A stretch of 48,936 bases of DNA, taken from positions 1 through 48,936 of the forward strand of contig CAZKUR010000025.1 of assembly GCA_964556005.1 (NCBI GenBank), in the 5' to 3' direction. Below are positions 15,976 to 23,113 of this stretch, in pieces (within the stretch, counting starts at the first letter, position 1; each line of letters opens with the position of its first letter). The position numbers were made by a program, and so were the translations under genes. The DNA comes from CAZKUR01 sp964556005. GTDB lineage: Bacteria; Bacteroidota; Ignavibacteria; Ignavibacteriales; Ignavibacteriaceae. The notes beneath the pieces were generated by a model. That model was not told the DNA's origin. It did no database searches and saw only the letters and a list, made by a program, of their open reading frames with translations.

Positions 15976-17709
15976 TTATTTCATGATTATCATCTTCCTA
16001 ACTTGTTTAAAGTCTCCTGCTCGCAAAGTGTAAAAATAAATTCCACTTGAAAGCTTACTCGCATTAAACTCAACTTCATAATTTCCAGGCTGCCTTATTT
16101 CATTTACTAATGTAGCTACTTCCCTTCCTAAAACATCATATACTTTCAACACTGCCAACTGCTGACTGCCAATTGAATACTTAATCGTAGTAGTTGGATT
16201 AAATGGATTCGGGTAATTCTGTTCCAACGAAAACTTGGTTGGATTTGTTAATGCTACTTCAACCTCGTTTGAATATTTAAAGCTTCCATCGAAATCTATT
16301 TGCTTTAATCTGTATTTATAACTGCCTGATAAAATTTCATTATCAGTAAAAGAATAATTATGAGGCTGAGTCGTTGTCCCTTGCCCATTAACAAAGCTAA
16401 TCTTTTCCCACTTTTGACTTTTGACATTTGAATTTTGACTTCTTTCAATTTCGAATCCACGGTTATTTGTTTCCGTTGCCGTTTGCCATTTAAGAGAAAC
16501 TTTATTGTCTATAATATTTGCGGTGAAAGATTTAAGCTCTACAGGGGTAACAGAAGGTACATACGCAGTTGCCTCATTTCCCCACATACTGTAAGTTCCA
16601 CCGCCAGGTCCCATTATTGAACAAACCCGGTAAGTGTAGTTTGAATTTAATTCAACATCGCTATCATTAAATGTTAATGTACTTGGGCCTGTATTTCCTA
16701 TTATCATATAGTTCGAAGTATCTGTCGGCAGACCTATCTTCCTTTCTATTGCATACCCCCAGCTTGGATCAGGAGTAAAACCGGGATTCCAGTTAAGAGT
16801 GACATTCAATTCATTTGAGTTTGCCTCAGCTTGAAGTAATGTAGGAGGAAGGGCTGGTGTCAGCGGCATATCAAAGACAACATCATCAATATAAATATTG
16901 TTGCTATTATATGAATCACCCTTAAAATAAAAACCTACCCTGAATCCTTGAGAAATTTGAAGACCGTAAAGATTGATTGTCGTTGGACCGATATTACCTA
17001 TAACATTTATTTCCCAAATTGATGTCCAACTATTTCCATTATCTGTAGTAAGAGCACAACCCAATGTATCTGTACCGGCATCCCAATCGACCATATAGTT
17101 AAATGAAAGTATTATCTGCCCTCCTTGCACTGAATAACTTTGTGGTAAGGAAGGAGACACGATATATGATTGACCTAAAAAAAACGGGTAATCACGGAAA
17201 TCCAATTCTCCATCAATTCCGCCAGCATAATTGGTTGGTGACCAAGTCCAGTTTTGTAATCCTTCAGGTCCAATTGCTGTCCATCCTTGAAATCCATATG
17301 AGAAGTCATAACTAGCCCAAAAGACACTAGGAATGTGAGTAAAAAAATACCAAATTGGCCCTGCTGTATAGCCGGTTGAATCATATTCTACAACTCGCCA
17401 AAAATATTTAGTATTATAATTCAGCATACCTAAAGGATTAAGATTTACCGATGTATCTACAGTCGACGGGTATCCATCAAAAATTTTTACTGAGCTGTCC
17501 ATTTCAGCTACCATCGATGAATCAGCACTAAAATATACCTGGTTATAGACCACACCCATTTGGTTTGCCCAAAATAAAATATGAAAATGTTCATCAATTC
17601 CTACGGCTCCTGGCGCAGTCATTGGATTATAGGGATGTCCGGGCACTTGTGCAAATAAAATAGAGAAAAATGAAATTAATAGAAACAACGTAGAGTATAA
17701 AAATTTCAT
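15976..17709 (-). CDS. T9SS-exported protein with Fn3-like and jellyroll-like regions (paralogue 2)
   Basis: 577 residues, with a signal peptide ending near LFAQ. Layout matches the preceding gene: an Fn3-like N-terminus (KYFWRVVEYDSTGYTAG), a jellyroll-like region with GFQGWTAIG and NIYIDDVVFDM, a second Fn3-like stretch (ERKIGLPTDTSNYMIIG, also present as ERKIGIPSDTNSYQVIG next door), then PVELKSFTANI and the type A sorting domain ending VRKMIIMK. The C-terminal ~200 residues are strongly similar to the neighbour even at DNA level, while the N-terminal halves have diverged. It is presumably displayed on the cell surface or released. Function unknown. Confidence 0.85.
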   Translation of the reverse strand: MKFLYSTLFLLISFFSILFAQVPGHPYNPMTAPGAVGIDEHFHILFWANQMGVVYNQVYFSADSSMVAEMDSSVKIFDGYPSTVDTSVNLNPLGMLNYNTKYFWRVVEYDSTGYTAGPIWYFFTHIPSVFWASYDFSYGFQGWTAIGPEGLQNWTWSPTNYAGGIDGELDFRDYPFFLGQSYIVSPSLPQSYSVQGGQIILSFNYMVDWDAGTDTLGCALTTDNGNSWTSIWEINVIGNIGPTTINLYGLQISQGFRVGFYFKGDSYNSNNIYIDDVVFDMPLTPALPPTLLQAEANSNELNVTLNWNPGFTPDPSWGYAIERKIGLPTDTSNYMIIGNTGPSTLTFNDSDVELNSNYTYRVCSIMGPGGGTYSMWGNEATAYVPSVTPVELKSFTANIIDNKVSLKWQTATETNNRGFEIERSQNSNVKSQKWEKISFVNGQGTTTQPHNYSFTDNEILSGSYKYRLKQIDFDGSFKYSNEVEVALTNPTKFSLEQNYPNPFNPTTTIKYSIGSQQLAVLKVYDVLGREVATLVNEIRQPGNYEVEFNASKLSSGIYFYTLRAGDFKQVRKMIIMK

Positions 17710-17966
17710 ACTGCACTCCTCGTTATAATAATATGAAAGTACTTCGGAGATTTATTTTCTATGAAAGGTTTTTTGTCCATCGCACCCCCGGGGAAAAATG
17801 GAATAATATAATTTTTACTTAATTATTTTTTTAGCTTCAATAATCAATAATCAGGATGCTAAAGCTTGTTTCATTTTTCAATTAAATTACAACAATTTAT
17901 GGATGAAAACAAGATGATATTGGAAAAAATTATAATTATTTTTGTCTAAACAATAAGCGGGAAATT

Positions 17967-18500
17967 TTGAAAAATATTCTTGCCAGCTTCTTAATAATAA
18001 CCTATTTGACAAATATCGGTGGATATTTATTTTTTTATCTTCCGTGTAAAGAAATATTAAAAGAGAATGCACGTCAAAAAATAACAGGCAAAATTCAGCC
18101 TGGAGAGATGGAAATAATAAATGTAGTTAATTCAACTCTTAATTCCGGAAATTTAAATATCCAGCTACTTGAAGACAATGAAATCAGGCTCAACGGCAAA
18201 TTATTTGATATAGTTGAAACAATAAAACAAGACAGTGTTACAATTTTTTACTGCATTGCAGATGAGCCTGAAGATCTTTTGGAGAAATTAATTCAGGATA
18301 ATTTTGAAGACGGGGATCTAAACTATCATAAAAAGAATATTAAAAACTTATTTAAAAGCCTGATAACAGATTTATTTTTTGAGAATAAAGCAGAGTTAAC
18401 CGAAATAATGAATTGGGAACCATTCTTTTATTTCGATACAAGTTCACATATTTCTCAAACCAACAAAATATTAACACCTCCTCCCCAATACAATTCATAG
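17967..18500 (+). CDS. Unrecognised exported protein preceding the TonB receptor
   Basis: The 177-residue protein appears to start at TTG 17967, with a G-rich AGCGGG about 8 bases upstream; no in-frame ATG gives a better N-terminus. Residues 3-25 are hydrophobic (ILASFLIITYLTNIGGYLFFYLP), so it is exported or membrane-anchored. The rest is mixed alpha/beta with acidic patches (CIADEPEDLLEKLIQDNF) and ends in a proline-rich PPPQYNS tail. I recognise no family. It lies 86 bases before the TonB-dependent receptor on the same strand and may be co-transcribed, which would suggest an accessory role in that uptake system, but this rests on position only. Confidence 0.65.
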   Translation: MKNILASFLIITYLTNIGGYLFFYLPCKEILKENARQKITGKIQPGEMEIINVVNSTLNSGNLNIQLLEDNEIRLNGKLFDIVETIKQDSVTIFYCIADEPEDLLEKLIQDNFEDGDLNYHKKNIKNLFKSLITDLFFENKAELTEIMNWEPFFYFDTSSHISQTNKILTPPPQYNS

Positions 18501-18586
18501 TCGAAAACTTATTAAATCTTTCTATGCAGACCTTTAGTGGTTCACATAGTCATTAAGTCATTCAATAATTATGAATTGAGGCCAAT

Positions 18587-20731
18587 ATGAGAAATTTATT
18601 TTTATCCATTTTAATTATTATTTTAATTCAAAATATTTATCCCCAAGAAAACAAGATCTTCAGCGTCAGCCGAGATTCAATTGTTTATAAATTGGATCAA
18701 GTGACGGTTACAGCAACCAGGTATCCTGAAAGCACTATGGAAGTACCCTATGCAATAACCATAATTTCTGCTGATGAACTGAAAAATCTTAAAGGATATG
18801 GGCTGGATGAAATTCTATCAACCATACCCGGTGTTTTTTCACAGTCACGCGCTGGAAACCAGGATGTTAGAATTGTAATACGTGGATTTGGTGCACGTGG
18901 CGCCGGAGATAGATCAAATTCCGGAACAACAAGAGGTATTAGAATTCTGCTCGACGGAATCCCGGAAACCGAGCCGGACGGCAGAACTGCATTCGACCAT
19001 TTCGATTTAAGTTATGCGGAAAATCTTGAAGTTATCCGTTCGAATGCCTCGGCGCTTTGGGGTAACGCCGCCGGAGGAATAATAAATATGTCTACTGTTC
19101 CTGAATTCAACGACTCTTTTATTAGGCTCAAAGGATATTCGGGAAGTTTTGGTTTCAATAAATCAACACTTCAATTAGGAAGCAGAATCGGGAATGGAAG
19201 TATTTACGGTGCTTTTTCCAATACAAATTATGATGGATGGAGGATTCACTCAGCAAGCACACGCTTCGATTTTAATATCGGCCTGATTTCAAATTTATCA
19301 GAAACTACGGCTCTAAAAGTTTTTCTTACCGGAAGCAGTAATGTTTTTCATGTACCCGGACCTATTTCGGATTCACTTTATAATGTTAACCCTGACGCTT
19401 CCAATTCCACTTACGAACAAAGAGATGAAAGACGCTTTAACCGGCTTGGAAGAGTCGGTGTGAAAGTGGATCATAGTTTTAATTCAAATAATGATATTTC
19501 AGCTATGGTATTTGTAAATCCAAAATATTTGCAAAGATCCGAAAGAGGAACGTTTAGAGATTTTACGCGGTATCATCTTGGAGGAAATTTTATTTATAAA
19601 AATAATGTGAAGTTTTCCAAATCCGTTAATAATATGCTTGTTACCGGAATTGATGAAGCCTACCAAGATGGGGCAATTCTATTTTATTCACTTTCGCCAA
19701 CCAACTTTAGAGGTTCCGAATTACGAACCAATAAAAGAGAAGGTGCTGAAAATTTCGGTGCATTCGTTCAGGATGAAATAATTATAAACAATAAATTTAG
19801 TTTAATAGCAGGCGGAAGGTATGATAATATTACATATAATTCTGAAGACTATTTAGCCCCTGAATTCGGGTTACAGAAAAAGACATTCGAAAAATTTACC
19901 CCGAAAGCCGGAATAACATACCGATTCACTCCTCTTCAGAGTATATATTTTAATCTCGGCGGCGGAGTTGAAGTTCCGGCCGGAAATGAAACCGATCCGG
20001 CAGGTACTTATGGGCTCGATACGGTTTATTTGCTTAACCCATTGTTGGAGCCGATTCAATCAACTACATTTGAATTGGGAACTAAACATATAATTTCTCT
20101 TAAAAATTCTTTCATTAAGTTTCTAACTTACGATTTGGCATTATATTATATCAAAATTAAAAATGATATAATTCCATACCGTGGAGGCAGGTTTTATTTC
20201 ACAGCGGGTAAAAGCAGCCGGAAAGGTGCAGAACTGAGCACTGAGTTTCAACTCAACAGCGGAATATCTTTAAATGCCGCAGTTACATATTCATTAAATA
20301 AATATGATATATACATGGTAGACTCAGTTCATTATGGTTCACCGGGTAAATTTGCTGATTATTCCGGCAATAAGGTAGCGGGAATTCCGGATATTTTTTA
20401 TAATGCCGGGATTACATATTCACCGAATTTTTTAAGGGAAATATTTTTGAATTTTAATATAACCGGGATTGGAGACTACTTTGTTGATGATGCTAATAAA
20501 ATAACGGTACCATCTTATACAATTTTTAATGCTTCGATAGGATTACAAGATGAGATTAAAATAGCAGGTAATTTTGGTATACGCGGTTTTCTATCGGTTA
20601 ACAATTTAACGGATAAAAAATATATAGGTTCTGCGTTTATAAATCCCGACATTGTAGATGGACACCCGGTCTATATTGAACCCGGCGCTCCAAGAAATTA
20701 TGCATTATCAATTGTGATAGGAATAAATTGA
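18587..20731 (+). CDS. TonB-dependent outer-membrane receptor
   Basis: The 714-residue protein has a signal peptide (LSILIIILIQNIYPQ) and a TonB-box-like DQVTVTATR (~37-45). A plug domain spans ~50-165 (DEILSTIPGVFSQSRAGNQDVRI, IRGFGARGAG, LLDGIPETEPDGRT, VIRSNASALWGNAAGGIINMST). A 22-strand-type barrel follows to the C-terminus (FxVNNLTDKKY block, final YALSIVIGIN). The length fits a siderophore/FecA-like receptor without the N-terminal signalling extension. It imports a large or scarce ligand such as a ferric siderophore or vitamin using TonB energy. The ligand is unknown. A strong terminator follows at 20745. Confidence 0.93.
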   Translation: MRNLFLSILIIILIQNIYPQENKIFSVSRDSIVYKLDQVTVTATRYPESTMEVPYAITIISADELKNLKGYGLDEILSTIPGVFSQSRAGNQDVRIVIRGFGARGAGDRSNSGTTRGIRILLDGIPETEPDGRTAFDHFDLSYAENLEVIRSNASALWGNAAGGIINMSTVPEFNDSFIRLKGYSGSFGFNKSTLQLGSRIGNGSIYGAFSNTNYDGWRIHSASTRFDFNIGLISNLSETTALKVFLTGSSNVFHVPGPISDSLYNVNPDASNSTYEQRDERRFNRLGRVGVKVDHSFNSNNDISAMVFVNPKYLQRSERGTFRDFTRYHLGGNFIYKNNVKFSKSVNNMLVTGIDEAYQDGAILFYSLSPTNFRGSELRTNKREGAENFGAFVQDEIIINNKFSLIAGGRYDNITYNSEDYLAPEFGLQKKTFEKFTPKAGITYRFTPLQSIYFNLGGGVEVPAGNETDPAGTYGLDTVYLLNPLLEPIQSTTFELGTKHIISLKNSFIKFLTYDLALYYIKIKNDIIPYRGGRFYFTAGKSSRKGAELSTEFQLNSGISLNAAVTYSLNKYDIYMVDSVHYGSPGKFADYSGNKVAGIPDIFYNAGITYSPNFLREIFLNFNITGIGDYFVDDANKITVPSYTIFNASIGLQDEIKIAGNFGIRGFLSVNNLTDKKYIGSAFINPDIVDGHPVYIEPGAPRNYALSIVIGIN

Positions 20732-20744
20732 ATTATTTAATGAT

Positions 20745-20771
20745 AACCGGCAATATGAACCATTGCCGGTT
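20745..20771. terminator. Intrinsic terminator after the TonB receptor
   Basis: AACCGGCAAT (20745-20754) and ATTGCCGGTT (20762-20771) form a perfect 10-bp stem with a 7-base loop, followed by GTTTATTTATTG. It lies 13 bases after the receptor stop. The convergent HiPIP-like gene ends at 20808, so the stem may serve both directions. Confidence 0.88.
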
Positions 20772-20807
20772 GTTTATTTATTGATCTAACCATCAAAGTA
20801 AATTTTA

Positions 20808-21194
20808 TTATTTTTGTTTAGCTACCCATGCCGTACAATGCCCCATCGGGTTTATTGGACCTTTCACAACCTGGCATTTACCGCAAGGCCCATTGTTTTC
20901 AGGTATGATGAAAAAACTGCAATTTGCACAAAACTTATCTGTAAAAGGCGAATGCCCCACATACTCTAAGGTTTCTCTATTCTTTAATTGTGCTTCTGTT
21001 AAACTGCTTACATCGGAACAAGGATCGGGCTGGGAATTGGTTGGTGATTGTTTTTCAGTTTGTTGCTGCCCCTGGTCATGAGGTTGATTTTTATTCCCAC
21101 CGCATGCTTCTAAAAATGTACTTACGCTTACTGCGCTTATCCCGAGAATACTCAGCCTTTTAAAAAATTCTTTTCTGCTAATTTCCTGCGGCAT
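20808..21194 (-). CDS. HiPIP-like iron-sulfur lipoprotein
   Basis: The 128-residue protein begins SRKEFFKRLS, a Tat-like signal (RK rather than RR), followed by a hydrophobic run and the lipobox LEAC with Cys31. The C-terminal half carries C89xxC92, C104, C107 and C120 in the context FCANCSF, GPCGKCQVVKG and GHCTAWV. This spacing fits high-potential iron-sulfur proteins, where four Cys hold a 4Fe-4S cube (most likely 89, 92, 107, 120). HiPIPs carry electrons in the periplasm between respiratory or photosynthetic complexes. The Pro/Gln-rich stretch at 34-57 is a linker from the lipid anchor. No redox partner gene is adjacent. Confidence 0.85.
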   Translation of the reverse strand: MPQEISRKEFFKRLSILGISAVSVSTFLEACGGNKNQPHDQGQQQTEKQSPTNSQPDPCSDVSSLTEAQLKNRETLEYVGHSPFTDKFCANCSFFIIPENNGPCGKCQVVKGPINPMGHCTAWVAKQK

Positions 21195-21480
21195 AGAAGT
21201 TTCTCCTATTTATTTAATGATAAAGTATTTATTCAATCATCACCTAATATGGGATATAAAGAACCAAATACGCAATATTCAAACCAACTAATCTTTATTG
21301 ATAATAACAACGATATTAAATTAAAATACATGTAATTAGTTAACTGCGTCATAATTTTATTCAATTAATTATTACTTCTCAATTATTACACAGGAAATGT
21401 TGTCCTTGATTTACAACAATATGACTTATAGCTATTTAAATACTATCTTTGAAGAAGAAAAATATTAGAAGAGGAAATAA
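21195..21480. promoter_or_regulatory. Divergent spacer with a possible CRP/FNR-like box
   Basis: This 286-base AT-rich spacer separates the HiPIP-like gene from the SHOCT gene, which are transcribed away from each other. TTGATTTACAACAA at 21406-21419 matches the FNR consensus TTGAT-N4-ATCAA at 9 of 10 informative positions, 61 bases before the SHOCT start. AGAGGAAATAA just before 21481 is a good ribosome-binding site. The box is suggestive only, since such AT-rich matches occur by chance. Confidence 0.3.
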
Positions 21481-21720
21481 ATGTGGTTTAACCCGGGCTG
21501 GGGCGGAATGTGGTTCGGTGGCATTTTCTGGTTGATAATTATCGGATTGATAATCTGGCTTATAATTAACGGAAGTAAAAGAAGTCACTACCGCTATGAT
21601 TTTCCGCCGCAAAATCAAGTGCATCAAGAGACACCAATGGATATCCTTAAAAAGAGATATGCTAAAGGTGAAATTACAAAAGAAGAATTCGAACAGATGA
21701 AAAAGGACATAAGCTCATAG
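21481..21720 (+). CDS. Small SHOCT-domain membrane protein
   Basis: A 79-residue protein with an aromatic/Gly-rich start (MWFNPGWGGMWFGG) and one or two membrane segments (~14-30, IFWLIIIGLIIWLIING). The C-terminal SHOCT motif is DILKKRYAKGEITKEEFEQM (residues ~54-73). SHOCT is a short C-terminal helical hairpin domain of unknown exact role, often at the end of membrane proteins. AGAGGA lies 9 bases upstream of the ATG. The cupredoxin-like gene follows 112 bases downstream on the same strand. Confidence 0.88.
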   Translation: MWFNPGWGGMWFGGIFWLIIIGLIIWLIINGSKRSHYRYDFPPQNQVHQETPMDILKKRYAKGEITKEEFEQMKKDISS

Positions 21721-21832
21721 ATCTTCTTTAAAGACAAAAAGGAATAAAAAAATATCAAGCTGAAAAGGCTAATATATTTTTTATATATGCACTTTCTTCG
21801 AATAGGGCAAAATAAATCATTAAAATTTCGGA

Positions 21833-22402
21833 ATGATGATTAGAATAAGTTTTTTATTAATCTTTACTGTTTTATTTGTCAATTTATTTTCAGGATGCAA
21901 AAAAGATCAATCCGCAGAACAGAAAGCTTCGGTTGAATCGGTAACACCGCGTATTAATGAAACTAAAAACGGCGATCAAACAGTAATCAACATTATTATG
22001 ACCGATTCAAAATTTTTACCGGATACAATTGCAATACCAACAGAAGTACCGATAGAATTAATAATTACAAACAAAGGAAAAATGACACACTCATTTATGG
22101 CGGGGAAATTTCCGGCCGGCCGGAATAACGGATTCAAAGTAGATCTTTTTAAAAATTCTGGCACCACACTCAGTATTAATAAAATATTGGTTCCCGGCAG
22201 CGAGATAGTAAATTCTGGCAATATTAGGACACAAGAGAACCGTCCTGCTATAAATCTTGAACTTAAACCCGGTGAACAAGGAACGATTAGTTGTACTATT
22301 TCCACCGGCAGAGAAGGTGAATGGGAAATGGGCTGCTTTTCAAAAATAAGAAAAACAGTTAATACTAAATTGAGTTACGAGGGCATTATTAATGTTGAAT
22401 AA
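21833..22402 (+). CDS. Cupredoxin-like lipoprotein with incomplete copper site
   Basis: The 189-residue protein has a lipoprotein signal (FVNLFSGC, Cys22) and a cupredoxin-type beta-sandwich: ITMTDSKF-like INIIMTDSKFLPDTI (~53-67), IELIITNKGKMTHSF with His86, and LKPGEQGTISCTI with WEMGCF (Cys168). In ordinary cupredoxins or nitrous-oxide-reductase-like domains the Cys is followed within about 10 residues by His and Met ligands. Here the stretch after Cys168 (FSKIRKTVNTKLSYEG) has neither. A long insertion sits at ~92-140. It may bind copper differently or be a non-metal paralogue. It is anchored to a membrane, facing the periplasm. Confidence 0.7.
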   Translation: MMIRISFLLIFTVLFVNLFSGCKKDQSAEQKASVESVTPRINETKNGDQTVINIIMTDSKFLPDTIAIPTEVPIELIITNKGKMTHSFMAGKFPAGRNNGFKVDLFKNSGTTLSINKILVPGSEIVNSGNIRTQENRPAINLELKPGEQGTISCTISTGREGEWEMGCFSKIRKTVNTKLSYEGIINVE

Positions 22403-23113
22403 AGAAGTTGCTGGTTTTTAATAGTACTTTTCATTCATTTCTCATCCGGATCGACAAACTTAAGAATGAAGTTAAATATTTATACAAATGTTTCCTTCCT
22501 AACTTTTCTTTAAATTCAAATGGGCTGTTTCGAGTACTCCTATAATAGATAAATATGTCAAATTTTATTAAGAAATCAGTTCCAGTGATGGCATGTCTTC
22601 CTATAAAGACAAACAATAACTATCGAGCTCAGATATTATGTGGACAGACCACTTGGGACGGTAGTTAATTTGTTATTAAGCTTAAAGAGAATAACTGTCC
22701 TGAAGATGCTGACGGGTTTTTTTCAAATACGTTTGAGCCTTACTATACTCACCGCGATATTTATACAAACAAAAAATATCTATCATCCTCGTAAACAAAT
22801 TTGTGTAGAGAAGGTAGTCTTCTTTATTTTTGTAGGAAGAAAATAAAACGGCAAATTCTTCGTTACTTATATTGTGATCAAAAATCGATTCCATTACCAA
22901 CATTAATTGAATATTTCGCAGACAATTATAAAAAACTTTTGTAGGTTTAAAAATGATTTACTGCACAGGAATTAATTATTTTATTACAATAAAAATAGAA
23001 TTTCAAATATTAGGGCATAATCATTCCAGTATAATATTTGTGAATATCACATGACGTATACGAGCTTTTGCTTAGATAAGATTATGCAAAATTTGAACTA
23101 TTGAACTGGCAAA
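22403..23113. other. 711-base stretch without a clear gene
   Basis: This region is AT-rich. On the minus strand an open frame from about 22957 to 22682 (ATG at 22903, 73 residues) encodes a soluble, protein-like sequence including NISNEEFAVLFSSYKNKEDY and YSKAQTYLKKTRQHL. It has no recognisable family or ribosome site, so it may be the remnant of a larger decayed gene. Other short frames here look random. No repeat, RNA gene or terminator stands out. Confidence 0.35.

Noticed and set aside
22431..22616. 61-residue minus-strand frame in the spacer before recQ
   Set aside because: No start signals, no family, random-like composition.
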